Of a DNA stretch of 64,000 nt, positions 1 through 11,457 are shown piece after piece. The notes beneath the pieces were generated by a model, which searched no databases, was not told the DNA's origin, and was given only the letters and a program-made list of their open reading frames with translations. A program made the translations under genes and the position numbers. Source of the DNA: Amorphophallus konjac (Eukaryota > Streptophyta > Magnoliopsida > Alismatales > Araceae); the NCBI GenBank assembly GCA_022559845.1, contig CM040118.1, forward strand, positions 449,498,053 through 449,562,052. Direction: 5' to 3'. Within the stretch, counting starts at the first letter, position 1. Each line of letters starts with the position of its first letter.

Positions 1-1
1 A

Positions 2-175
2 AAGGAATGTGATGGAGAAAGTAATTCCACAGCAAGTATTTTTGTCTTTGGAAGCAGCTCAAAGAAAAGTGATGTTCTTAATTTAAATGCTTCTGATGGT
101 ACTGACGAAATCTCCATGACAAATGCATTTGGTATCAAGGCATATTTCCTTACTTCCAAACTCAAGCCAAATTAA
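2..175 (+). pseudogene. Broken exon fragment, Ser-rich with an FVFGSSS segment
   Basis: An open frame of 57 codons enters from the left edge and stops at taa 173-175. It is hydrophilic and Ser/Asp-rich, with an FVFGSSSKK stretch that superficially resembles an FG-type motif. The second copy (46814-47087) has the same frame with a likely splice acceptor (ttttgtag) before it and an extra in-frame stop upstream. I do not recognise the parent gene. The fragment is treated as non-functional because no complete frame exists in either copy. Confidence 0.4.
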
Positions 176-413
176 ATTACAAAATCCTCCTCAGAATGTT
201 ATCCCTCTTGACAAGAATGAGAAATGTTACCTAAAGGCTTTCTAATAAAGGACACCAAACAGTGAGCATAAAACCCAAGCAGATATTCATCAAGGAATAA
301 AGGGGAAAGATATGGGAGTCAAAAAAATGAGCATGGTGTTCAGTCGGTTGATAGCATTACGTCAACCTCCCAATTGCTAATGCCATAAACTCAACAAACA
401 TCAATTAATAAAT

Positions 414-606
414 GTTGACTCTGCTATTAAACTCTACAAAAAAATGCAGGCTTTGTCTGTTTCTCCAAATGCGTCTACGTTTAACACCATTCTGGTCGAC
501 TATCTGATGCTATCAGCATGTTAGACAAGTTCAAAGAGGAGCAATGATTTATACCCACATTTGTGACTTACAATAGTATCATTGATGGCTTTGTAAAGAA
601 AGGTAA
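414..606 (+). pseudogene. Pentatricopeptide repeat (PPR) pseudogene fragment, copy A
   Basis: Two adjacent PPR motifs are readable in different frames. The first (from 414) includes AIKLYKKMQ and SPNASTFNTIL, the usual helix A and turn of a PPR unit. The second includes DAISMLDKFKEE and PTFVTYNSIIDGFVKKG. A frameshift near 497 separates them and a tga stop lies inside the second. PPR proteins are organellar RNA-binding proteins encoded in plant nuclei. Only about 60 codons survive, so this is a relic. The duplicate at 47326-47515 carries the same lesions, so the decay predates the duplication. Confidence 0.8.
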
Positions 607-2060
607 GATCAGCTCAAACTTTGTGAAGAAACATGATCATAAAATTTTATCTTGTGATTGTTCTGTTTGAGTAGATATCTGACCAGCTTGCTTTAGCCTA
701 TCTCCTTGTATTTCATCTCACTCTACTGAAGTTTGAAACAATTGAAGCAATTGATTAACAATAAAAAGGACGAGGGATAATTACATTTTCCCACCCTCAA
801 CTATCGAACAGTTGCATTGCATATAAGAAGCAATGTACCTTTAATCCTTAATATCTTAAAAATAATAACTTGTCAGAAGTTACGTCTATGCTGCTTCACT
901 ATCATATGCTGCTCATTCTTGTGGTGCTAGTTGGGTCCCTGGCTGCTGGACCAGAGATATCCTCTAGCCTGAGAAGCATAGGCTTTGTGCTCAGGAAGGA
1001 ATGAAGAGCCAAGTGCAGCAGCAGCAGCAGAGATATTCTGAGTTTCTCTTAGCAAATATCTTTTATGATAATTAAAGAGACTTACGTTATGATTATGTGG
1101 TGGGGGGTGTTCTTATTGTTAGATTCCCCCCCCCTCCCCCGCAGTTCTCTTTCTCAAAGAATGAAGTGAGGGTACACTGATAGCTCTGAAATGAGTTCAA
1201 CAATTACCTAAGAAAAAATATAAATAATATACTCAGAGTTGGTATCATTCTGCATTCAAACGCTATTTCTGTATTTAAACCTCCTCTGTGCTATCTTCTT
1301 GTAGCTTTGTATACACATACTACCCCTTTATGGACAGATATAAATGTCCTTGCAACAAGAGGTTTTGTTTTCATACAGTAAACACCATGGTGCTCTCTCC
1401 TAAAATCTCCATTTATGGAGAGGAAAATTAATAAGAAGAGCTTGAACAATCTAGAAACACCTTTTTTTCTTTTTTTGTGAATTCCTATCTGTGAATTGAA
1501 ATGCCAATTGAAGATCTTTTTTGCATCCCTCCATTCTCCACAGGTTGATCACTCGGAAATCTGCATTTCTATGCCCATAGAAATTTCCTTTGTAGCCTCT
1601 GTATCGGTAGGTGAATGATCTTTGAGAACTGCTGCATCATTGGTTGAAAAAGAAAGAAAGAAAGAAAGAATTGTTGTGGTTGTATATTTTATTCCTCAAA
1701 TGCTATGCATTTACTCTCTCTACTGAGTGTATATACTTTTGCAAAAGTTCTACTGGGTGTATTGATACGTAACATGGCTAGAGAAGCAATGGATCGAGAA
1801 GAGAAAAGAAGCTCAAGACAGTCGTGAGCAGTTGGAAAGGGAAGCCAGTTTACAAGCGGACATGTGAAGACGAGTTGTGGAAGTTCTTGGTGTTAAGACC
1901 GGTTCTATGGTCACTAACGGTAGAGCCGACAGACCAGCAGAAATGAGATTGTAATGACATGAGATGAGATAAAAAAGGTAGTAAATGAAGAGGAATTCAT
2001 GTGATTGTGGCTGTAATACCCTGGGAATTTAGCTGTAATGGAAGATGGGGAGTGGGATCC
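607..2060. other. Intergenic sequence, no gene seen
   Basis: AT-rich non-coding DNA shared with copy B. Visible landmarks are a C-rich run near 1126-1140, a (GAAA)n microsatellite near 1649-1670, and a short frame at 1774-1890 with no recognisable product. No RNA gene or transposon end was identified. Confidence 0.6.
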
Positions 2061-2068
2061 TATAAATA
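2061..2068 (+). promoter_or_regulatory. TATA box, copy A
   Basis: TATAAATA lies 78 bp upstream of the ATG at 2139, in a context conserved in copy B (56242-56249). Spacing and sequence fit a plant core promoter. It could drive the short ORF and read on into the palindrome that starts at 2414. Confidence 0.55.
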
Positions 2069-2138
2069 GGGGTGTTTTGTACCTGAGCGGGATCATTGGA
2101 TAATATCATTTTTCAATTTCTTATCATTCTTCTTTGCC

Positions 2139-2267
2139 ATGTCCTCTTCCGCTCCTGCTGCTTCTTCTCTTCCTCCGTCTACTTCTGCTGCTACTCTGTT
2201 TTCCTCTTCCTCTTCTTGCTCTACTCTCAATTCCTCTAGAGTTCTTGATGCTTTCCCTCCTCTATAG
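2139..2267 (+). CDS. Short Ser/Ala-rich ORF behind a TATA box (possible decayed first exon)
   Basis: The ATG at 2139 opens a 42-codon frame beginning MSSSAPAASSLPPSTS that ends at tag 2265-2267. The same frame stays open after the stop (KAPTGKKFVAATLVSHCF...) up to a good donor, gag|gtaacatg, at 2361. This looks like the first exon of an old gene with one nonsense codon. Copy B (56320-56448) keeps the ATG, the reading frame and the same stop. I do not recognise the protein. Alternatives are a true 42-residue peptide or a degenerate transposon or promoter fragment. Confidence 0.35.
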   Translation: MSSSAPAASSLPPSTSAATLFSSSSSCSTLNSSRVLDAFPPL

Positions 2268-2413
2268 AAAGCCCCGACTGGGAAGAAATTTGTTGCAGCT
2301 ACTCTTGTCTCACATTGTTTTGTCATCTCTAATGAGGTCCAAGGCAAGAATCCAAGAGAGGTAACATGTATATGTTAATTAACAACAGATGATGCATCAA
2401 CACTATTGGTCAC

Positions 2414-5347
2414 ATGGTTCTGTTTAGATTCTGTTCTGTCTAATTTGGATGCCACGGACCCAGAGACCGTGTTCAGTCTTCTGTTCCAGGAACGTGTTCA
2501 CACGATAGACTGCGTCCTAATGGACCTCATTCTGAACGCGACGGTTACCCTCACTGCATTCTTCATGATCGTGGCCAGTCTCATGACCGTGTTCTATCCA
2601 GATCCTGATAAGTCGCACCCGTGTTCATGACCGCATTCTATAACAAATCTGTCAGGCTGATTTTGTTGACTTGAAGAGATTTTGGCCATGTTTCAGCTGC
2701 ATAGATTAATTTTGAACATCCTAAAGCGCAAGCTTGTGTGCCTTTTTCATGGGATTTTGACCTTCTATTTTATGATTATGTTAAAAGGTAATTTGATTTT
2801 CTCATTCTATGGAATTGTGATGGTATAAAAATCACAAAATCTCTTTCTTAATTTTTTAGTTTACGAAGAATTCTATTTTGTGCCATCATGGATGAAAAAT
2901 CTAAATTAGAAGCATTTATTATATTCATCTTGAAGATAAATAAATAATTTTAAAGTGTACTTTTATCATGTAGATGTTACTTGAGATTGAAGCTAGATGA
3001 TGGCACAACAAGCATCCGCGTTACATTTTTCAATAAAGAAGTTGAAAAGGTTGCAAGTGTCCCAGTAGACACATTACATAAAACAAAGGAATGTCTTAAA
3101 TAATAAAATAATTTTTTGTGCATGCAATTCTGATATCTATTTTTTTCTATAGAAAATTGAGGTTACATAATTCAAAAGAATTATGGACGAATGCCTGACA
3201 AAGTAATTCACATTGACAATAAAAGTTATAAATAGAGCAGAATCACTTTTGGAGTAAATTACACGTGCATTGGAGTTCATGAAACAAAACATCTAATAGA
3301 AAATGACTTAGATGATGAATTCTGTGAAACCAAAATCGATGTAGACTAAGGATTGTTAAAGATAAAAATAAGAAAAATCATCTTAGAAAATAAAGAATCA
3401 GATATTGAATAGTAATCCTTATATAACTATGCTAAATGTTATTGAAGTTTAGGATAATATACAAACTTTATTGACCTTTTTGCAAGCTTAATGTACAAAA
3501 AATATGAATGGTTATGACGTTTGTACTTATCTTTTATGCTAACTTATCAAAAAATTATTAGTGCAATACATGCATCATATTTTAACTTTGCAACATATGT
3601 TATTATAGGCATAATTGCCCATATGACTTACAATTCTTTGGTGTAAATATTTCTTACATTTTCTTTTTTCTGTTGCATGGTTAAATGTGCCTTCTTTTCC
3701 TAAAATTCTTGAAATGTTCATTCTATTCTTCTTGTCAGGCATATCTACCCATATGCCTTACAATTCGGACATATCAAGAATCTTGTTATAACTTTCATGC
3801 TTAAGTCTAGTACCAAATATGTGTAGGCTTTACACAAATATACAACACTATGTGATTTCTATGTGATTTCTATTTCAAGAGTCTAGACAATTATTATCTT
3901 TTATTTGAAAAGATAATGTTGCACATTTGTGTAAAGCCTACACATGTTTGGTACTAAACTTAAGCATGAAAGTTATAACAAGATTCTTGATATGTCTGAA
4001 TTGTAAGACATATGGGTAGATATGCCTGACAAGAAAAATAGAACGAATATTTCAAGAATTTTAGGAAAAGAAGGCACATTTAACCATGCAACAGAAAAAA
4101 GAAAATGTAAGAAATATTTACACCAAAGAATTGTAAGTCATATGGGCAATTATGCCTATAATAACATATGTTGCAAAGTTAAAATATGATGCATGTATTG
4201 CACTAATAAATTTTTGATAAGTTAGCATAAAAGATAAGTACAAACGTCATAACCATTCATATTTTTTGTACATTAAGCTTGCAAAAAGGTCAATAAAGTT
4301 TGTATATTATCCTAAACTTCAATAACATTTAGCATAGTTATATAAGGATTACTATTCAATATCTGATTCTTTATTTTCTAAGATGATTTTTCTTATTTTT
4401 ATCTTTAACAATCCATAGTCTACATCGATTTTGGTTTCACAGAATTCATCATCTAAGTCATTTTCTATTAGATGTTTTGTTTCATGAACTCCAATGCACG
4501 TGTAATTTACTCCAAAAGTGATTCTGCTCTATTTATAACTTTTATTGTCAATGTGAATTACTTTGTCAGGTATTCGTCCATAATTCTTTTGAATTATGTA
4601 ACCTCAATTTTCTATAGAAAAAAATAGATATCAGAATTGCATGAACAAAAAATTATTTTATTATTTAAGACATTCCTTTGTTTTATGTAATTTATCTACT
4701 GGGACACTTGCAACCTTTTCAAGTTCTTTATTGAAAAATGTAACCCGGATGCTTGTTGTGTCATCACCTAGCTTCAATCTCAAGTAACATCTACATGATA
4801 AAAGTATACTTTAAAAATATTTATTTATCTTCAAGATAAATATAATAAAAAATTTTAATATGGATTTTTCTTCAATGAGGGCACAAAATAGAATTCTTCG
4901 TAAACTAAAAAATTAAGGAGATTTTGTGATTTTTATACCATCACAATTCCATAGAATTAGAAAATCAAATTAACTTTTAACATAATCATAAAATAGAAGG
5001 TCAAAATCCCATGAAAAAGGCACACAAGCTTGCGCTTTAGGATGTTCAAAATTAAACTATCCAGCTGAAACATGGCCAAAATCTCTTCAAGTCAACAAAA
5101 TCAGCCTAACAGATTTGTTATAGAATGCGGTCATGAACACGGGTGCGACTTATCAGGATCTGAATAGAACACGGTCATGAGACTAGCCACAATCATGAAG
5201 AACACAGTGAGGGTAACCGTCGCGTTCAGAATGAGGTCCATTAGGACGCAGTCTATCGTGTGAACGCGTTCCTGGAACAGAAGACTAAACACGATCTCTG
5301 GGTCCGCCACATCCAAGTCAGACAGAACAGAATCAAAACAGAACCAT
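2414..5347. repeat. 2.9 kb near-perfect palindrome (inverted repeat with 85 bp spacer)
   Basis: The left arm 2414-3839 (1,426 bp) is the reverse complement of the right arm 3925-5347 (1,423 bp), with spacer 3840-3924. The outer bases pair atggttc with gaaccat. The inner bases pair gtgtaggctttacacaaat with its complement. The arms differ by scattered substitutions and 1-3 bp indels, so this is unlikely to be a simple assembly fold-back. No obvious TSD or known terminal motif flanks it. Within each arm, around 2970-3330 on the left, degenerate coding sequence faintly resembles an OB-fold region of replication protein A large-subunit homologues; that similarity is weak. Confidence 0.9.
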
Positions 5348-5982
5348 ATTTCGCAGTTTCAAAGGTCGGTTGAACCCCGTCTTACACTAGTAGGACGAGA
5401 TTCTAGGGGTTTTTAGAATTTTTGGGATACAACCTGCTCGGCGTTCATGTGAATATCAATGGCTCACAGAGTCTTATGGAGGACTTAGTGAAGAAGCTAC
5501 AGTTCGACAGAAGGAATATTTGGCGGAGAGTTCTAACTTCCGCATAGAAAAGATCTTTTTGCGAGCACCCAAAAAATCAGTGTGCGGTAGATGCATGCCA
5601 CCAGAGTCTGTGATTCACAAAAGTTTCTTTTGTCTAGTCAAAGGGAACAAATGCATTATTATGTTAAAGGGAGTTGCAGTTAAATATGTCAAATAATAAA
5701 ATTCTTAATTATGTAATATTGGAAATTAACCTTATAGAGGTGGGAGTTAAATGCATAAGTTCACTTACCAATGTGAGCTTATGTGACAATATAGACAGAT
5801 TTTGCACGTGGAATTGACACATTGGAATGACACACATATGCAAAAGACAAACTGTCACATAATATATTGGCAAAAGCTATGAGGACTGGAATTTCAAAGG
5901 GAAAAGGTTTAAATGAAAAGATATAGGGCTAAAAGTCGAGATGAGCTAGCCGCATATGGATTGCTCCTTTGGGTGCATGGTT
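5348..5982. other. Intergenic sequence, no gene seen
   Basis: AT-rich sequence following the palindrome. It contains no ORF of note, no recognisable transposon terminus and no RNA gene. Confidence 0.5.
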
Positions 5983-6293
5983 GGCAGTTTCGGCCGAAAC
6001 CGATACGTTTCGGCCGAAACGTATCGGTTTCGGCCGGTACCGATCCGAAACCGGACCAAAACACTGTAGCAGGTTCGAAACAATTAAAAAAATATTATTT
6101 AAATAGTTTCGGACGAAACTGGTCAGTTTCGGTCCGAAACTGGTCAGTTTCGGTCCGAAACTTGTCAGGATTATTAATTTTTTAAATTTTTTAACTGGTT
6201 TCATCCGATTTCGGCCGAAACCGAAACCGATACCGAAACCGAGTCGTATCGGTTTCGGACCCGGCCGAAACCGAGTCCGAAACCGACACTGCC
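5983..6293. repeat. Foldback/MITE-like element made of TTTCGGCCGAAACC units
   Basis: About 311 bp built from repeated self-complementary TTTCGGCCGAAACC-type units. The outer ends are inverted: ggcagtttcgg on the left, and its near complement ending in cactgcc on the right. The segment could fold into a compound hairpin. I could not find a convincing TSD, so assignment to a DNA-transposon superfamily is open. The apparent ORFs here on both strands are artefacts of the repeat. Confidence 0.5.
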
Positions 6294-7025
6294 ATCTTTG
6301 TTTGGGTGGGTGCATGAGATCAATGTCACCCAACCACTAAATTTGCAACTAAGTTGTGTGTTTTGTGGGGGAGGGGGGTCTACTGCATAACATATAACAT
6401 GTGTAACACATAAACATATAATGTTTACAATTTTTATAGACTTGCCATGTATGAAATATTGACAAACAAAATCAGTAATTATTTCTGATCCTTTGTCTAG
6501 CATAATATTGTTGAATGTAAGTACTCTAGACCAACTTTTGGCTTGGAGCAAAGAGGAGATTGACCTGGCTAATGAGATCCTTTACAGCAAAAGATGCAAC
6601 TGATTTGGGTGGAAAAATCACGTAAACTTTGACTATCCTGGATGTAAATATAATGATTCATGAATAATTCATGTACTTTAATATCAAAAAAGGACAAGAG
6701 ATAATTATATGTTTCTTCCATTGAAACAAAATATAGCCTATGGTTATGAAATATCTGATTTTAAAAACTCGTGTTTTACAATGTAAAAGGTTTTCTGTCA
6801 GAAATTCATTGAAGCAAGTTAAAACTCGAAAGCTAAAGATGTTAAGCATTAAACAAATGGGAACCATAGAATAATTAAAATCAGAGAAAAAGGTGGAAGA
6901 GGTAATTTGGGGAAGAAAGTAAAAAGAGTCTTTTTTCCCTTGTCTGGTCTAGGTAGCATCGTGAAAGATGCCTTAGATTATTCTAATTTTTGACAATTAG
7001 TGTTTCTTCCTCAAATATTGTTTGA
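6294..7025. other. Intergenic sequence, no gene seen
   Basis: Host flank of the giant retrotransposon. AT-rich, with only short frames. Joining it to 46127 onward reconstructs the pre-insertion locus. Confidence 0.5.
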
Positions 7026-7030
7026 GTGAC
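7026..7030. repeat. TSD of the giant Tat element, left copy (gtgac)
   Basis: The same five bases occur at 46122-46126, directly after the 3' LTR. This identifies both element ends. Confidence 0.93.
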
Positions 7031-7289
7031 TGTGGACACCAAAAGTTGCACACCCAGATATCCTGTTCGGCCCAGCATCAACAACGAAACCGAGTGAAGA
7101 AGTCCCGGGGAGACTGGCCATCCGGATTCCCAGAGCATGCGCACACTGCCGTGAGGCTGCCTCCAGAGTCACGACAGTGAAGAGAAATCAACCACCAAGG
7201 GCCTCACAAACCATGGGCCTCGATAAAAATCAAATGGGCCACAACTCGTGCTCACAACAGGCTCAAAACGGGCTCAGAAATGCACCCAA

Positions 7290-7640
7290 GGTGGCCTTCA
7301 GCGGCACACCCTTGCCCTTCAACGGCACACCTTGGTGGCCTCCAGCGGCACAGCCCACTTGCCCTTCAACGGCACACCCTGGTGGCCTCCAGCGGCACAG
7401 CCCATTTGGCCTTCAGCAGCACACCCTGGTGGCCTCCAGCGGCACAGCCCATTTGGCCTTCAGCGGCACAGCCCCTGGCCTTCAGCGGCACGCCCATTTG
7501 GGGCTCCAGCGGCACGCCCATTTGGGGCCTCAGCGGCACGCCGATTTGGGGCTTCAGCGGCACGCCCCTTTGGGGCCTCAGCGGCACGCACTTTTGGCCC
7601 TCCTGCGGCACACTTATTGAGCCCGCCAGCGGCACAGCGT
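7290..7640 (+). repeat. LTR array 1: about 24 bp units with core AGCGGCACRCCC
   Basis: Tandem, diverged units alternate a GGCACAC/GGCACGCCC core with spacers such as ttggtggcctcc, catttggcctt and atttggggcctc. The array lies upstream of the LTR TATA box, a position suited to promoter elements. The copy in the 3' LTR (about 41918-42237) has a different number and order of units. ORFs read through it in several frames and are not genes. Confidence 0.85.
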
Positions 7641-7840
7641 GAAGGCTTTTCAACGGCCGAGCGACGTGACGCCCATGCCCTACGTATCCTTGGCGCGCAG
7701 TGAGCTGTCCGAGGTGTCAACCAGAGGTTGGGCCACGCAGGCTACTCTCCTGACATCCAGGACGGGGGAAGTCAAACCCCATCATGACCAGCTGCTTCCC
7801 GCCTCCGACTGCCGTGCTCGAGGGCTCCCGCTGCTGGGAG

Positions 7841-7847
7841 TATAAAA
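7841..7847 (+). promoter_or_regulatory. LTR TATA box (5' LTR)
   Basis: TATAAAA in the context gggagtataaaaccactccc. It is identical at 42438-42444 in the 3' LTR. This is the likely U3 core promoter, with transcription expected to start roughly 30 bp downstream. Confidence 0.7.
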
Positions 7848-8559
7848 CCACTCCCATTCTGGCAGAGAAGGAGAGAGGAGACAGACGGAGAAGAGACCCC
7901 CAGGCAGAGAAGAACATGCACAGAGCCACCTACGAGAAGAAGGAAAAGAGAGAGGAAAAGGGAGAGGGCTCCGGCGGGGAGTCTTCCGACAACCACCAGG
8001 CAAAGAGAAGAGAGTAAGAGAGAGAGAGGGCTTGATGTAGTAGGGGAAGGTGGGGGAAAGAGCAGTGGACGATCGTCCCTGCTTCGATCCCCAACACCTC
8101 CTCCTCTTTTGTTTCTCTGTTTTCCCCCTCTCCATTCCTTTGTTCTTAGGTTTTCTTTCTTGCCTATAGCCTTAGCTCGGGCATGTTTTGTAATGTATAC
8201 GGGTGGCTACGGCCCTTTATTTCCCATGAATGAAGATCTCCCCCCCCTCAGTGGGTTTTCTCTTTGTCTCATTGTTTTGGGCCACAGTGCGTTTAGTCGT
8301 TTTTCCCTTCGCTTTCCGGTGTTTGCGTTCATCCCTCACGCCGACGGTTTCCTCCGGATGTGGCACCATCTTGAATGTTTGAGGTCATGAACCTTCTCCT
8401 GTGAAGCCCAGTACCAGTACCTTCACCTGTGCCTGCCCCTTTGAACCTTTTTCCCTTTTGCCAAAAGTCCCTGTGAGTTTGATCGGTCTAACACCCCTCC
8501 CCGCTAGCAGACCAACCTTTTTTTTTGGACCCCTGTCCGGTGCACCTGCACTTTCCCCC

Positions 8560-9355
8560 AGCGGCACACCCTTCCGGCACCTTGGCCGGCACACCCATAG
8601 TAGCCCCCCCCCAGCGGTACACCTCCCCTTGGTGCCCCAGCGGCACACCTGGCCTCTCCCTAGCCCGGTACACCCCTCAAGCACCCTGTGCTTGTCCTTG
8701 GCCGGTACGCCTTGACTAACCCCCAGCCCACCCTGTCCAGTCTTAGAGGTCTTCGGCTCGTTGTTTTCCCCGTGTTTTCGAGGTTTTATCAAGGTGTTGC
8801 CGCCCTCGGGCGCCCACCTCCAGTTGTCGGGTTCCGCCACTCCATGTGGGCGCGTTCCCTTTACTCCCTTACGCTCGGGTCAAGGGGAGATGCTGTCGAA
8901 TTTTTGTTAGAAAATAATAAGACGTTAAAAGGCAAAATGATGCAACAAACAAATGGGATAATAAATACACACCAAAAGATAACAAAACCATCAAACTAAT
9001 AGAGCAGCAACAGATTGCAAGAAGAAGGAGAAAGATTTGTATAAAACTACACAAAACTCAAAGAGAAAGAAGAAAAGAAAAGCCTTAAAAACAAGTAACA
9101 GAGGAGTGGACCTTCATCGGCACGTCCGTTCCAGCCTTCGCCGGTACACCCTATCAGCCCTCCAGCGGCACACCCTATCAGCCCTACAACGGCACACCTT
9201 CTTGGCTCCTCACCGGCACACTCCTCCACCGTCTCATTCTTCCCCTCGCCGGTACACCCTATCAGCCCTCCAGCGGCACACCCTATCAGCCCTCCAGCAG
9301 CACACCCTATCAACCCTTCAACGACACACCTTCTCGGCCCTTCAGCGGCACACTC
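8560..9355 (+). repeat. LTR arrays 2 and 3: CGGCACACC/CGGTACACC repeats
   Basis: There are two clusters, about 8560-8720 and 9118-9355, separated by non-repetitive LTR sequence. Units share the core CGGYACRCC, mostly preceded by cagc or gc and followed by short spacers such as ctatcagccctcc. Homologous clusters lie at about 43155-43310 and 43715-43975 in the 3' LTR. Confidence 0.8.
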
Positions 9356-9378
9356 TTCTCACCCTCCGAAGTGGAACA

Positions 9379-10407
9379 CAATGTATAGACTTTAGATTGA
9401 TGTACGAACATAGCAACAAGCAATGTATAGACTTTGAACTGCAATGTACAGACTTTAAGGAACAATGTATAGACTTTGAGCTGGCCAATGTACAGACTTT
9501 GGGCTGGCTAATGTACAGACTTTGAACTGCAGCCAAGGGACAATGTATAGACTTTGAGCTGAACAATGTATAGACTTTGAGCTGGCCAATGTACAGACTT
9601 TGGGCTGGCCAATGTACAGACTTTGAACTGCAGCCAAGGGACAATGTATAGACTTTGAGCTGGCCAATGTACAGACTTTGGGCTGGCCAATGTACGGACT
9701 TTGAACTGCAGCCAAGGGACAATATATAGACTTTGAGCTGAACAATGTATAGACTTTGAGTTGGCCAACGTACAGACTTTGGGCTGGCCAATGTATAGAC
9801 TTTGAACTGCAGCCAAGGAACAATGTATAGACTTTGAGCTGGACAATGTACATACTTTGAGCCGGCCAATGTATAAACTTTAATGGACAATGTATAGACT
9901 TTGAGCTGGCCAATGTATAGACTCCAATAGACAATGTACAGACTTTGGGCTGGCCAATGTACGGACTTTGAACTGCAGCCAAGGGACAATGTATAGACTT
10001 TGAGCTGAACAATGTATAGACTGAGTTGGCCAACGTACAGACTTTGGGCTGGCCAATGTATAGACTTTGAACTGCAGCCAAGGAACAATGTATAGACTTT
10101 GAGCTGGACAATGTACATACTTTGAGCTGGCCAATGTATAGACTCCAATAGACAATGTACAGACTTTGAGCTGGCCAATGTATAGACTTTAATGGATAAC
10201 GTACAGACTTTGAGCTGAAGGATGTATGGACTTTGTGTGCAGCAAACAACCGATGTATAGACTTCGTGTCGCAGTGACCCGTCAATGTATAGACTTTGGG
10301 CTGAGGGACGTACAGACTTCGGGTGTGCTAACAGCCAGTGTATGGATTCTGAGTTGTAGCCAATGGATAATGTGCAGACTCGAACAAGCGATGTACAGAC
10401 TTTGAGT
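9379..10407 (+). repeat. LTR satellite-like array, about 23 bp unit (5' LTR)
   Basis: More than 40 head-to-tail units of the type caatgtatagactttgagctggc, with a recurring longer variant carrying ctgcagccaaggga. Variants alternate in a higher-order pattern (tatagactttgag / tacagactttggg). The 3' LTR copy spans 43990-45044. Because the unit rarely makes minus-strand stops, repetitive minus frames of up to 359 codons are open. These are by-products, not genes. Confidence 0.92.
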
Positions 10408-10565
10408 TTCCCCCGGCACACCCTCGTCTACCTTCGCCGGCACACTCTCCTTGGTGCCTTCCCCGGCGCATCCTCTTCTCCCTTCACCGGTACACCTTGG
10501 GACGCCCTCATCGGCACGCCCCCCCATACCCCTTGCCGGTACACTCTCCAGCGGCTCTCTCTCTC
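10408..10565 (+). repeat. LTR array 4: CCGGCACACC/CCGGTACACC repeats
   Basis: Several CCGGYRCRCC units immediately follow the 23 bp array, before an AT-rich zone with (TAA)n and (GAT)n microsatellites. Counterpart in the 3' LTR at about 45050-45190. Confidence 0.75.
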
Positions 10566-11457
10566 CGGGAAACATATACATATAACATATAATGGTGATG
10601 ATGTTGGTAATAATAATAATGATAATAAATAAATTAATAAAAATTATGATAAATAAAGAAATCCGAATATATATAGGAAACAAACCAAAAATGTGCAATA
10701 GTGATAATAATAGTAAAAGAGGGAGAGAGTAATAATAATAATAATAAACAAAAAAGGAAATCATTCGGAACAAATACATAAAGAAGTAATAAACAGCAAA
10801 AGGAAAGAGAGGAACATATAATTAAAACCCCAGATAAAAAAAAATGCTAGGGTCCACATTGCAGCCCCGTCTCTCCCCGTGACCCGACACAAAAGGAACA
10901 ATAATGCCGCCCTCTCAGGCCGGGCCCGAGTCTTGGGAATCATCCTGACATGACTAGGCCCCGACCTGGTCTTGGGCCGACATTCCAATTAGACCGGATT
11001 CGTTTCTCGCCCCAGATCCCTCCCGAGCCATTATTAAAATTGTCGTGCATTCGGCAGACATTTGAACGGATTCGCCACGGTTTCCGTCGCGTTTACATCA
11101 CGGACCCGTGTCCGAATATGAGAAGGGTCCACGAGTGACCGACATGTTTAATGGCTCGTATCCAGATGCGGACTTTAGTGATTTATTCCTGCCCCTTTCT
11201 CGCGTAGTTAGTATTATTTCTTTCGGCCGTAGGGCCCCTAATTTCGGCAATTAATCAAGGATGTTCCCTCGTATGGGGGATGTAAATGACGTCGTGACCT
11301 TTATGGCATGACGAGATCTGGTCCCGACACGAACCACACAATCGTCTGACGAAGTCAGGACGAGCGCACCATGGGCTCTTCGGAGCCCGAACAAATCGTC
11401 ACTTCGGTGACTGGCACGCCCACGCACTCAACAAACCAACAAACAAACCACCTTAAT

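Larger units (their letters stand above)
1..2404 (+). repeat. Segmental duplication, copy A
   Basis: This stretch reappears in the same orientation at 46913-47515 plus 54706-56585, where a 7.2 kb retroelement splits it. Matching runs from base 1 to the shared caacact at 2404 and 56585. Beyond that point copy A enters a palindrome and copy B enters other sequence. The copies differ by scattered substitutions and small indels. Without the Tat insertion between them they would lie about 7.8 kb apart, which suggests an old tandem duplication. Confidence 0.93.

Noticed and set aside
2406..2630. 74-codon ORF in the palindrome arm (and 5131-5316 on the other arm)
   Set aside because: Present in both arms by symmetry, no recognisable domain, and no start context or conservation to support it.
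7177..7720. Overlapping ORFs on both strands in LTR array 1 (also 41482-42317)
   Set aside because: Repeat-driven frames open in several registers at once, lying upstream of the LTR promoter.
9342..10421. 359-codon minus-strand ORF and overlapping repetitive ORFs in the 23 bp array (also 43922-45058)
   Set aside because: They are open in more than one frame only because the repeat unit lacks stops. No domain, and the length follows array length.
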